Of a DNA stretch of 64,000 nucleotides, positions 1 through 9,537 are shown in pieces. Origin of the DNA: Rhexocercosporidium sp. MPI-PUGE-AT-0058 (taxonomy: Eukaryota; Ascomycota; Leotiomycetes; Helotiales); assembly GCA_020746875.1 (NCBI GenBank), contig JAGTJL010000022.1:833743-897742 (forward strand). The letters run 5' to 3'. Below the pieces are notes generated by a model. That model did no database searches, was not told the DNA's origin, and worked only from the letters and a program-made list of their open reading frames with translations. How positions within the stretch are numbered: the stretch's first letter is position 1; each line of letters begins with the position of its first letter. The position numbers and the translations under genes were made by a program.

Positions 1-91
1 ACTGGAAATGAGGCTCTGGGAGCTTTAAACCGTCACACGTACATAATAGAAGGAGCTTGACCACGTCGTTCACTTGTAATTAGCCTTTTAT
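1..91. other. 3' flank of the HET gene
   Basis: Ordinary-composition sequence downstream of the HET gene, which is on the minus strand. I see no coding signal and no clear polyadenylation motif in it. The stretch is too short to say what lies next. Confidence 0.4.
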
Positions 92-1957
92 TCACCTTAA
101 CCTTAACGGCTCAACTTTATACCCACTAATTATATCCCCAACTTCTACGCTTTCAGGCATATCCTTCATCAGTTCGCCTCGATTAGCACTACCATAATAT
201 CCTTCACTAATCACTAAATAATAATCGTCTGCAGGTCGAATAATCATAGGTTTATCACACCCAAAGATCATCCATACCTCATCTCCTTCAGCTGCGGACT
301 TGAGTGTCAGGCCCATCCCACCATTTGCCCCAACAAAAGGGAGATGCTTTCCAATAACGCCCCAAGCCAGCCTCGTGAACATTGTCCCGTTATCAAATAT
401 TGCTCCAGATTCCGTGTCCATTTGGATAATGTCCAACATTTTATAGCGGCGTTCGCTAGGTTTGGTCTCCGCTATGCGAGAGACTTTAACGAGAGCATCG
501 GCACTCATTGTAATTGCTTGCTTGAGTTTGGTGTGTGCGTCGGCATCCTCTGGTTTGAAATTGTCGACTGCGGCCAGGGTGCTAGCTAATGCAGGCCATT
601 GGGGTAAGTCGAAGTCATCCGCAATATCGGACTCCTGTCCAGTTCTAACCTGATTTGATCGTGCCTTTCTTATCATAGATTTGCAGCTGTCAAGAAAAAC
701 AGACGTAGGGGTGTTATATAGTTCGACACCCTCAGGGAGATTGAATATCTGATCGATGCGATCAACACGTATCCCATAAGCATTGAGTGTTGAGCAATCA
801 GCAGAGAAGCTCGGTTTGAATCGCGACATGAATGAAGGCAATTTGTTCTCGAATTTTGGCGAATAGGATATCCATATTCGGGTTGAGGGGTCTCTCCAAT
901 CAGGTACCCAACTTGGGAGTGTCCGCTCCTGATGAGGACATCTCCAATTAAGACCAGCGTAGAGAAGAAAGTTAAGTGAGTTGTACTTTCGTAACACGAA
1001 ATCAGCAACACTGGTATAGGTATCCTTAACCGAATAGTCGTAGCTTATCGTCAGGCCTCCCTCAGAGTAATCATTGGCCAGATGAAGTATACCATATAAC
1101 CGATCGCGATCATCTGTACATTCAAGCTTATATGAAATTGCCAGTATTTCCAGAAGGTTTAGATCACAGTTGCTCAGTGTGGAACCCTGCAGCGGGCGGT
1201 GCTGGCTGTCGAGAAACCCAAATCTCGAGGGGAGACTGATATTTGGATAGATGTCAACCCAGTCAATCCATATCGGGGTGTTGATATCAACAGCGGAAAA
1301 CCTGCTAGAGGCGAGCCGAAGAAAATGGTACACATTGAAACTAGGGAGTACAGCATCCCGGCATTGAATAACCAAATTTGCCGCGTTGCTGACCTCTTGC
1401 TGAATCCATACCCTCATCCAGTAAGGATTTTTGAAGATGGGTTTCAGTGGCTCCCAGAAAGAGGCATCGGTTCCAAGGTCGTCGTCGATACTGTGATCGT
1501 CGAAGGTGAGCAATTTGCGCAACGCTGGGTTGTTGAGATCAATTTCAATGTCCAGCCAGACATACACGGTGGCAGCGTTTTGATATATCTTTCGCATGAG
1601 CTGGACCTGGTCGCTCCGCTCTTGGACGTTATTTTGGTTGATGCATATTGCATCGATCCAAATCACACGCGGCTGGTCACGCAGGCGCAAGGCATGGAGC
1701 GCTGCTGCAAGATTTGAAGTCACTTTGAAATTATCGTCTTGGTTTAGTTGGATTTTTTTGGCGCCATTTGTCGTTCCCCACATGTAAGAAAGTGCATCGT
1801 AACGAGGGTTGGTATGTTTGCCGTCGTCGAGATTGCGTCGGCTGAGCTTCCCAGATATTGGACTCGTCTCCGGGCCTGGTAGGAGCTCGAGGAGCCTGAC
1901 TTCAGCGTTCCCGGGCTTCAGCGGAGTTGTCGAATAAGCACTTTCGGTCGCGGGCAT
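92..1957 (-). CDS. HET-domain (heterokaryon incompatibility) protein, 621 aa
   Basis: A single-exon gene whose product carries the fungal HET domain. HET proteins act in vegetative (heterokaryon) incompatibility and the cell death it triggers, but the partner of this one cannot be told from sequence. Numbered from the chosen Met, the domain opens with YDALSYMWG (residues 53-61), continues with LAAALHALR (83-91), and has its core at VIWIDAICINQNN (98-110), then ERSDQVQLMRKIYQNA (113-128). The C-terminus (GDEVWMIFGCDKPMIIRP, then YYLVISEGYYG) matches the usual C-terminal segment of large HET proteins. The start at 1957 is the first in-frame ATG and has A at -3. The open frame extends to 2065, but only through a TTG codon. 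Base composition is normal and there are no premature stops, unlike everything to its right. Product class is certain; allelic specificity is unknown. Confidence 0.93.
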   Translation of the reverse strand: MPATESAYSTTPLKPGNAEVRLLELLPGPETSPISGKLSRRNLDDGKHTNPRYDALSYMWGTTNGAKKIQLNQDDNFKVTSNLAAALHALRLRDQPRVIWIDAICINQNNVQERSDQVQLMRKIYQNAATVYVWLDIEIDLNNPALRKLLTFDDHSIDDDLGTDASFWEPLKPIFKNPYWMRVWIQQEVSNAANLVIQCRDAVLPSFNVYHFLRLASSRFSAVDINTPIWIDWVDIYPNISLPSRFGFLDSQHRPLQGSTLSNCDLNLLEILAISYKLECTDDRDRLYGILHLANDYSEGGLTISYDYSVKDTYTSVADFVLRKYNSLNFLLYAGLNWRCPHQERTLPSWVPDWRDPSTRIWISYSPKFENKLPSFMSRFKPSFSADCSTLNAYGIRVDRIDQIFNLPEGVELYNTPTSVFLDSCKSMIRKARSNQVRTGQESDIADDFDLPQWPALASTLAAVDNFKPEDADAHTKLKQAITMSADALVKVSRIAETKPSERRYKMLDIIQMDTESGAIFDNGTMFTRLAWGVIGKHLPFVGANGGMGLTLKSAAEGDEVWMIFGCDKPMIIRPADDYYLVISEGYYGSANRGELMKDMPESVEVGDIISGYKVEPLRLR

Positions 1958-2193
1958 ATTTGAGCCTTGGATGGAGTTGCTGAATATAAGAAATATGAGG
2001 TGTGATGGGTTGGTTATCAGCGTTTGTGCTAGTGGGGCATAAGCTCGGTACGTACAGCCGTACAACTTCCATAACTAGCTTCAATCCTGCGGGGCACTAG
2101 CCTCGCGAATTTCTGGCCCTTAGCAAAAAGTTGAAAACGCCTCGGAATACTACACCTTAATAACGCCTCTAAATTAAAAGCTATAAACGATAA
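1958..2193 (-). promoter_or_regulatory. Upstream region of the HET gene, cut short by a transposon
   Basis: These 236 bases lie between the HET start codon and a solo LTR. The half near the gene has normal composition; from about 2130 the sequence becomes AT-rich. No clear TATA box is visible. The native promoter must lie here or have been displaced by the LTR, which itself may carry promoter activity. This is inferred from position. Confidence 0.45.
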
Positions 2194-2283
2194 TGTGGTG
2201 GGGTTGACCTCAGAGGTCCATTTGTCACGTGATTGAGCTGCATCTTGCTGTATTTAAGATAGCCTCTAGGGCAACATCCTTTA

Positions 2284-3578
2284 CGAACCGGAAAGCATAG
2301 GTCCGTGCTCCACAGGGCATTTTACTGAATTTGCAGCCCTGAACCTCTAAATTAGCAATTATGGCTATAACACCTCCCCTCGACGACTGGCATTATAAAA
2401 AAGGCTTCTAAATCGCTATGAAACACAAGGAGGCTATGCGCTAATTACACTAGTACGGAAAAGTCCCGATTTACGCCTTTTAATTACGATACAAAAACCT
2501 TTTTATCGATGAGCCTCTTCCTAAGAGTATGATTCGTAAAATCCTTAGCTACGCAGCCCTTAAACGCGCTCGCCCTAGAAGAGGCCTTGCCTTTCTCTTA
2601 ATCGATAGAGAAGTTGATGAGGTTATTATATACGTATTATAGATGTAAGAGACACGAATAATAAATTAATAGAAGGTTCGGAAGGAATATAGGCTCGCTT
2701 ACTTTATGGATACCTTTAAACGCCGGATATATTAACGAGGCTATTATCGTTGTATTACATATTAAAAGCTATACCTTATACTTATTTAAGTTAAGACTTG
2801 ATTTTTATGGGCGATCGCACATATGTTTTAGACTATAGAGTAGTTAAAGGTTCTTTGGAGTAATAAGGTTACATTTCTTATTAATGACCGAGTTATGAAA
2901 GCAAAAGTTACGAGGAATATTAATTACGGTCAATTAGAACGATTCTGCGACTCTTATATTTAATATTAATTTCATAGAGGCTATACGACACTTGTTAACG
3001 CGTGGGGAGTAATTAAATATGAATATAAATTACGATTAGTCTTTCTTAATATCTATAGTAAGAAAGGCGCCTTCTTATAGTCGGATTACCTTTACTAATT
3101 ATTAAAACCGTATATTTAAGGAATCCTAGAGGCTTTTGCTCTTATTACACATACCCTTCGCCCTTCCGTAGAACTGTTATTTATAGAGGACAGAAATGCA
3201 GCTCACGGACATAAATTAACGACGAATTGCTGTGTATAATACCGTATAAAACATAGGATTATCTTTATGCCTTATCCTTTTACCTTACCTAATATGAATC
3301 CGATTGAAAAGTGCTGGCGTTAGATTAAACAAGTTCTTTATAAACGTGCTCATTAATTTATAACTAAAGTAAAAATGCGCTAAGCCGTAATTAAAGAATA
3401 GGAGGCTATACCTCAAGATTGAATTAATTAATTGATTTTAAAGTAAGAGCATTGGGTAACTATACTTATATAGCGCCATAAGTGGTTTACTCCTAATTAA
3501 ATTCTGCTTTAATACCTAGCTTTAATGATTGTACTTGAAAATGCCCTGTGGAGCACGGACCCATGCTTTCCGGTTCGT
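2284..3578 (+). mobile_element. Tc1/mariner-superfamily DNA transposon nested in the solo LTR
   Basis: Terminal inverted repeats about 40 bp long lie at 2283-2323 and 3538-3578 and differ at one base (T/C). The element is flanked by TA on both sides (2282-2283 and 3579-3580), the standard Tc1/mariner target. Removing it restores the LTR sequence found in the other copies (CATCCTT-TA-AGGAC). It holds one transposase frame, full of stop codons. The inverted repeats are well preserved while the interior shows RIP-type stops. A non-autonomous but end-intact copy is therefore the likely status. Confidence 0.92.
2361..3500 (+). pseudogene. Tc1-like (DDE) transposase, inactivated by nonsense mutations
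   Basis: One phase runs from ATG at 2361 to TAA at 3498-3500 (379 codons) with many TAA/TAG/TGA codons and no frameshift that I can see. The start reads MAITPPLDDWHYKKGF. Near the C-terminus the DDE_3-type region is plain: FIEDRNAAHGHK (codons about 3180-3215), then MPYPFTLPNMNPIEKCW (about 3270-3322). These hold the second catalytic Asp region and the PN-NPIE-W block that carries the third acidic residue (E of NPIE), as in fungal Tc1-type transposases. The last residues RHKWFTPN precede the stop. Intact length would fit a complete transposase. It cannot make a functional protein as read here. Confidence 0.88.
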
Positions 3579-3771
3579 TAAGGACAACAACGATTTTTAC
3601 CACTACAACTTTTCCTTCTTATTCAAACTATACCTCTCCCCTCCCTTGACAAATTGTACTCCTTAGATATGCGATATCTCTAGTATTCGTCAAATGGGTA
3701 TTTCCTACGTTTACCCTCCGGCACTTGCTTTGCTACCCTCTCGTTCTGTGCTTAGTGTTTTCCCCTCCACA

Positions 3772-4700
3772 ATAATTTAATTATTATATTTTAAATATTT
3801 ATATATAAAAGGACTTTTTGTGCATCGTTCTAATCGTAGTGTTATGAGGAGGGAAATTGAGGGGTTTACGACTCTACGAAGCCACGGGGAAATGCAAAGC
3901 CTTAACAAAAATCGCAAGTTCTAGGAAATTAAGTAGTTAAGGACTTAATCCTGTTAAAATGGAATATCCTAGCTACGTTATAACTAATATAACGCTAGTG
4001 GTTATCGACTCTTCGCTTGCAACTCGACCTAAATCTTTGTCACGGTCCGTGTATTTATTCGGTGTAAATACAGTGGGTTATGTTGATCTCAATAGTTAAG
4101 AAATAAGTGTATTACGTACGGTGAGAAAGACAATAACTAATATAAGTGAAATACTATTTTTAGTTAAGCACGAAGCTCTTATCTAATAGCAGACGTGCCA
4201 GTCTTATATAAGACCTTCGTCTTTCTCTAAATCCTCTTGAATCCTAAGATTCCAAAGATCCCTTAAGGTCCTGAGATCCATCACATGATACATAATCGTG
4301 GAAACCCGCGGTCACAACACCACTTCCGAGATTATGCTATAAATGATTGTTCTAAGTACAGGTAGGTCCCGGGACTCTCTTGACTCCCAGGAGCCGCACT
4401 CCCAGGAACCACTTGGTTCCTGGGACTGCGCCGGCTCCTAGAACATCTCCTCCAAGGACCCAGTGGTCGCCCAGGAGCGTCCGTAACAATCTTATGATTA
4501 TGAACTTACTACGCGGAAAGACAAGAACGACTTTTTAATAAGCTTTATTTGTGAAGCTTTTATGAATAGAATTAAAAAGCTCCTTTGCTTGTTAAAAACT
4601 AAAACCTTAATAATCTTAAATAATTGACTTTCGCCGATATATTATAACGAGTTATGTAATGTTGATTTGTAATCAGTGCTTCTCGGCTGTTTCCAGAACT
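3772..4700. other. AT-rich non-coding stretch with possible LTR remnants
   Basis: No coding frame is recognisable. A segment from TGTCACGGTCCG at about 4037 to GGTCACAACA at about 4315 contains a TATA-like CTTATATAAG. It has the look of a decayed LTR, but I found no partner copy or target duplication. A GC-rich patch with a strong hairpin follows (4370-4480). The rest is featureless AT-rich DNA. Confidence 0.35.
4390..4438. repeat. GC-rich perfect-stem hairpin
   Basis: The inner arms CCCAGGAACC (4401-4410) and GGTTCCTGGG (4415-4424) are perfect inverted repeats around the loop ACTT. The outer arms GGAGCCG (4390-4396) and CGGCTCC (4432-4438) extend the stem with a bulge. It stands out in an AT-rich surround. 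Its role is unknown; it could be the end of a foldback element or a structured RNA remnant. Confidence 0.6.
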
Positions 4701-4709
4701 TCGCTTAGC

Positions 4710-4935
4710 TGTCACATGACATACATACGTCAAAGCCTACGTAAGCTATTACGCGGCATTACGCAAGCTATTACGTAGCTAAAAGCTTCTAGAAGCTAGC
4801 AATCGTGTATATAAAGAGCCTTAAGCTCTCTAGTTTCCGAAGCTCAAGCAATTCAAGAATCAATTCAAATCACGTGTCGTTTCCTCTCTCTGATTCGCCT
4901 ATTTCCACAAACTTTAAGAAAGACTTCGTTATTAT
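4710..4935 (+). promoter_or_regulatory. LTR-like promoter segment
   Basis: Starts TGTCACATGACATAC, contains a TATA box (GTATATAAAG at about 4807-4816), and is followed by a pyrimidine- and CAA-rich leader typical of retrotransposon transcription starts. Short direct repeats of AAGCTATTACG occur upstream of the TATA box. No 3' boundary or target duplication was found, so whether it is a solo LTR or a fragment is open. Confidence 0.4.
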
Positions 4936-4959
4936 AATAATCTTAAGATATTTCTAGTT

Positions 4960-6400
4960 ACGCAGCAGTTTTACTTTTTCTGAATTTGCTTTAATTCCTT
5001 TTATAATAACGATATAATTTAAATATTTAATATAAATAATATAAATAATATGAAATTCATATTTCTTAATATTAACTTATAGGCTAGCTTTTATAAATCG
5101 TTTTAAAATTATTCTAACTTATTTTTTATATTCTTTTATCATTTCCGAATAAATTAAGATATTATTAAGATATATTATATAAAAGTCGTTTAAATAATTT
5201 AATAATACGTCGTTTATATAACGTTAATACGTATTTAGTTTATTATAAAGTCCGAAAAGTAATACTTTATATTTATAAGTTCTATATCTCGTGCAGAAAA
5301 TTATATACTCTTCCGACTCGGGGTCTATTCGGATGCGATTAAATACGGCCCGAATATCAAGTTTAATAAATACTTTAGCTTTTGATACGCGGGAAAAGAG
5401 CTCGTTAATTTTCGGTATAAGGTATAAGTTCTTCCGCGTTAGCGTATTTAAACGACGGTAATTAATATAAAAACGTAACCTTTTATCGCTTTTTTTTATA
5501 AAAAGAATAAAAAAAGCAAAAAAACTTTAACTTATTTCGATAAACTTTTTATTAAAGTTCTTTTAAAAGTATTCTTTTAATACTTTTAATTCTTTTATTA
5601 ATTAACGGTATAAAGGAGAATAAGAATTAAATAATAAAGCTTTTAATTAAGTCTTATAATCGTAATATTAATAAAGTAATAAAACGTTTAATTCCGTTTT
5701 AAAAAAATGCTTTCTTAAGAAATTAATATTATTTCAGAAGCCTTTCGGCCACGATCCGGAAAGTATTTAGATTCTTTTTTTTACATTTCTTTTTATAAAT
5801 ATTAATTATAAAGAGTTTAATATTTTTACGTTTCATATTAAAGTGGAATACGTTTATATTAATCTTATAAATAAAGAAAAGAATTCTTTATAGAATTGTA
5901 ATAAGCTTTAAGCGACGGCGTAATCGTAGACAAAGCTTTCTTGCTTTTAATTTTCCGGCCGGCTTTAATAATAAGAGTTCCGGAGCTGTTTCTGGCTTTA
6001 GATTTTTAAAAGGATTCTTTAGTAACGTTAATACTTATATATAATTAATAGCGAATTAGCAGTATCGTCGTCTTTAATTAATTTAATTTATAATTATATC
6101 GCGTTAATTAGCATTAAGTTAATAATAGCTAGTAATTCTTATTTTAACTTTAATAAGAAGCGATATAATTATTTTTTTCGTTTAGCGAAGAATTCGTAAA
6201 TATACAGAAAATTATATAAGACAGTTAGTAACCGAATCGAGTTTGACGCAGAAGCGTTTTATTTATTTAATATTAATTCTTATATCTTAATTTCTTAAAT
6301 TAAATATAATAAAAAAGCAATTATATACGTGTCTGCCCTTTATTATTAAGTAAAAACGTATATAATAAAAAGCGTAGCTTTATACGGAATTCTAGAAATT
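4960..6400 (-). pseudogene. Decayed Ty3/Gypsy pol (protease region to reverse transcriptase)
   Basis: Reading the minus strand, a Ty3-type reverse transcriptase is recognisable despite stops. RFYINYRRLNTLTRKNLYL (around 5420-5480) is followed by INELFSRVSKAKVFIKLDIR and then RIRIDPESEEYIIFCTRYR (around 5280-5345). Further on are a VLxFGL-like block and YLNNILIYSE (around 5120-5160), the degraded YxDD active-site motif with its Asp codons changed. Upstream (5500-6080) the phase gives a plausible connection from a protease-like region to RT. This is a different Gypsy family from E1-E3: the minus strand carries it and no E-type LTR flanks it. Ends are undefined. Missing parts (RNase H, integrase) suggest truncation as well as RIP. 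Confidence 0.72.
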
Positions 6401-6844
6401 ACGAATTAAGATAATATAAAGAAAAGATAGAATTTTTATTTTTAAAGTATAACGGCGCGAATAGGAACCTATTGTATTACTATTAATAAAAGACTAAAGA
6501 CGCAAAAGGAAGAAGGTCGTAAGGATCCCCGAGTATAAATACATGTAACAGGGGCGCTAGTGCGGAGAGCCGCGCTAAGCTAAGCGAAGCCAGCCGGCTA
6601 GCGTAAAGCTCTACGACGTATTACGACAAAACTAGTCCTAATACGGCTTAATATTATAAGATTATATTAAGCATATTACCGTATTCGGTATAAAGCATAC
6701 CTTTCCATAACTCAACTACCTTTGCATAAAGCTCTAGCTTCGCATAAAGCTCCAGCTTCCGTGCTTTGAACCTCGGAAGCTTTAAGCTTCCGGTAAAGGG
6801 TTATTCAGGGCTAAAACAGTGGCTTTCGGAAGCTCTGGTGATAT

Positions 6845-6937
6845 AAAGCTAGTCTTGATACAAAGCTAGTCTTGATACAAAGCTAGTCTTAATATAAAGC
6901 TAGTTCTAAAACAAAGCTAGTTTCAATACAAAGCTAA
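6845..6937. repeat. 17-bp tandem repeat, five full units plus a partial
   Basis: Units start at 6845, 6862, 6879, 6896 and 6913 with the pattern AAAGCTAGTCTTGATAC. The first two are identical and later ones vary in the last nine bases. A partial sixth begins at 6930. Spacing is a constant 17 bp without unique spacers. Confidence 0.85.
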
Positions 6938-6940
6938 TAA

Positions 6941-6979
6941 CCGATGCGAGAGCAAATAGCCGATGCGAGAGCTAAATAG
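6941..6979. repeat. 19/20-bp direct duplication
   Basis: CCGATGCGAGAGCAAATAG (6941-6959) is followed directly by a copy with one extra T (6960-6979). It lies just downstream of the 17-bp array and upstream of a TATA-like box. Confidence 0.8.
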
Positions 6980-7060
6980 CTTGGCGCCCAAAAGTAGTTA
7001 TATAGACCTAGTTTCCCCCGAAGTAATAGAATCATCATTCATACCAAATTTCCTCTTTTC

Positions 7061-8364
7061 AAAAGTCCTTTTTATTTAATATAATAACGCTTTTATTTAA
7101 TATAATTAATAGTAGTAAAGTATTAAAAGAACGCTTAAGAGTCTTCTTAAATAATAAGCTTAACTTAACACGAGAAAATCGAGGGCGAATTAGCTTATTA
7201 TTAAAGTCATTAATAAGCGCATTTTTATTTTTGCGCGAGAAAAAATGTAGCTAATTATTTTTAGGATTTATTTTGACAACCGAACGAGTAGGAGGAGAAT
7301 TATTAATAAGCTCATTATCAAGCTTATTATTAAACACTTCTTAATTATTTAACTCATATTTAACATTTTATAATATAATTATTAACGATTAATTTAATAA
7401 TATTAAAGTTACTTAAAAATAAAGTTAAGAAATTATATTAAAAAAGAACTTATTTAACGAGCTGTAATTTAATTATTAATACGCGCAGTCGTTACTCTAA
7501 AAGCTTTAAGAGGCATGGCTAGTAATCGAGGGAAATTTACTAAAAGAGATAAAAGATTAAAAAATAAAAAAATAAAAATAAGCAGGTAAGTAGGCACGTG
7601 AGTATAAAATGCGTTAATATTAAGTAAAGGTTAATTGTAATAATATAAAGGTCGATATATATATATTCCTAGAGGTAATCGTGATCGCGCTACTGCGGTA
7701 CGGGACGCTTAAATTAATAATAAACCTATTAACCTAAGAGGCGGTGTATTATATAAGTTAATAAGAGGCTAGCACACACTATTACGGCTTCCTGTTATAC
7801 ACAGTAATTACTTTAAAAGAACTAAATTCACTAATCACAGCTTAATAACTTAATAATTGAACAGGACGGCACGAGATCTTAATTATAAAGTAAACCTTAC
7901 TTTAGCCTTATTTTTAAAACCTACGATTTACATACGTTAGATATCATAATTAAAATCTTGTTTACTTGATTACTATAGCTTATTTATATATTTAAATCTT
8001 ATTTATTTAATTATATATATTTGAAATATGTGTTTATATTCTTATTTATTATTAATATTAATTACTTAATTATAAGGTCCAATAGTAGAGTGCCACCACA
8101 GTTGTAATTCAAACTGATCTCTAGGGAATCTAAACCAAAGAGCTAGTTATAACATATATATAACCCCTGAATCACGTGGCTAGCCAGCCACCCGTGCTAA
8201 GCCCGTCTTGGCACCGAATCACCTTCGTATAGTTATCCTGCTCCTGACATTAATAGACTACTTATATCGATATATAAAGTCCTCGCATATTATATTTTTA
8301 AAGCGCGTATTAATATTTTTATTTATTATAATATCTTAAGAGCAATAATTTACTACTCGACGCT
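7061..8364. other. AT-rich relic DNA without recognisable genes
   Basis: No coding phase or terminal repeat could be assigned. Islands of more normal composition (about 7660-7810 and 8100-8240) suggest several old insertions blurred by mutation. The stretch ends at the ATAC target duplication of the next element. Confidence 0.4.
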
Positions 8365-8368
8365 ATAC

Positions 8369-8649
8369 TGTGGTGGGGTTGACCTCAGAGGCCCATTTGT
8401 CACGTAATTAAGCTGCGTCTTGCTGTATTTAAAATAGCCTCTAAGGCAATATTCTTTAACGACAATAACGATTCTTATTATTATAACTTTTCTTTCTTAT
8501 TTAAACTATATCTCTCCCCTCCCTTAATAAATTATATTCCTTAAATATATAATATCTTTAGTATTTATTAAATAAGTATTTCCTACGTTTACCCTCCGGT
8601 ACTTATTTTATTACCCTTTTATTATATACTTAATATTTTCTCTTTTACA
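8369..8649 (+). repeat. E1 5' LTR
   Basis: 281 bp, starting TGTGGTGGGGTTGACC. Compared with the solo LTR at 2194 it carries many C-to-T changes; the end reads TTTTACA in place of CCTCCACA. Confidence 0.9.
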
Positions 8650-9537
8650 TATTTTAATAATCGACGCAAAGAATAAATAAAAAAGCTAAAATAAAATACG
8701 TAAAAAAGCCTAAAAGCCCTTTATATTAATTATAAGGACCGAAACTAATAAGTACTTAAATTAATATAAACCTATTTACTTAAAAATCTCCTAGCCCTTA
8801 AAGTAAAACTAAATATAATACCTTAATAATCCTTTATAACTTAACGAAAAGTATAAGAAGTCTGAAAGAAAACTACTTACTTTTAATATAAGAGTACTTA
8901 AACTACTGAAAAAGCCAGCTCTAATATATAAAATATTAATATTAAAAAAGTCGGATCAAAAATAGCCGGATTATATTATTAAAAACGCCTTAACTAATAT
9001 TAAAATATATTTAATACTTTAAAAAACGAGAAATAAACTATTTAAAATAAATCCGGCAAATTTTAACGCTAACTGTATTTTTAATAAGCGTATTTATTAT
9101 TCTTTTTCTCTTTTTTTTCCGTTAAGAGCCTACTTTAAGCTAGCGAGACAGAGTTTAATAGAAAGGTATACGGAGTTTTATTTTATGTCTTTTTAATTAA
9201 TTTCGGTCTTAAGTTATTTTATGCCGAAATTAACTTTAATAATAATAAAGCTTTAATATTTAACGAGATTTATTTACTTTACTTAAGTTTATACGTTTAT
9301 TTATTATAAAGATAAAAGGCTTAGACTTCGGCGTTTTTCGGGCTTTATTACCCCGGGAAAAGCCTAAAACTATAGGCTTTTTAATTTAATATTTTACTTA
9401 TATATTTCCTTTATTTTCTCGAACTCGTATATTCTTTTTTTTTTAATATAATATATTATATTTTTTACTCTTTTATTAATAATATTAAGCGCATTTACTT
9501 TTTAATAAATTACTAATTTTATTAAAAAAAATTAATT

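Larger units (their letters stand above)
2194..3771 (+). mobile_element. Solo LTR of the E-family Gypsy element, split by a Tc1-type insertion
   Basis: Begins TGTGGTGGGGTTGACC and ends TTTTCCCCTCCACA, the same termini as the LTRs of the full elements at 8369 and 40885. Flanking ATAA (2190-2193 and 3772-3775) is a 4-bp target duplication, so this is an LTR-LTR recombination product rather than a fragment. Without the nested element, and counting the duplicated TA once, it is about 281 bp, the same as the LTRs of the full copies. Its cytosines are largely preserved, whereas the LTRs inside the long copies are AT-shifted. It is the best local template for the unmutated LTR. Confidence 0.9.
6544..7060 (+). 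promoter_or_regulatory. LTR-like segment with tandem repeats and TATA box
   Basis: Begins TGTAACAGGGGCGC, contains the 17-bp tandem array and a 19/20-bp duplication described separately, then TTATATAGACC (about 6998-7008) and a short leader. The arrangement (repeated upstream elements, TATA box, leader) is that of a fungal retrotransposon LTR on the plus strand. I could not find a partner LTR or define its 3' end. Confidence 0.4.

Noticed and set aside
1199..1717. 172-codon plus-strand open frame opposite the HET gene
   Set aside because: It is the complement of a well-supported HET coding sequence and shows no domain of its own.
1958..2065. N-terminal extension of the HET protein to 2065
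   Set aside because: The upstream extension starts with a TTG codon; the first in-frame ATG is at 1957 with a good context, and the added residues do not look like HET sequence.
4037..4315. Solo LTR from TGTCACGG to TCACAACA
   Set aside because: The ends look right, but no target duplication or second copy was found, so it is only mentioned under the surrounding region.
6845..6979. Possible CRISPR-like array
   Set aside because: The units are directly adjacent with no unique spacers, and the context is a fungal retrotransposon region.
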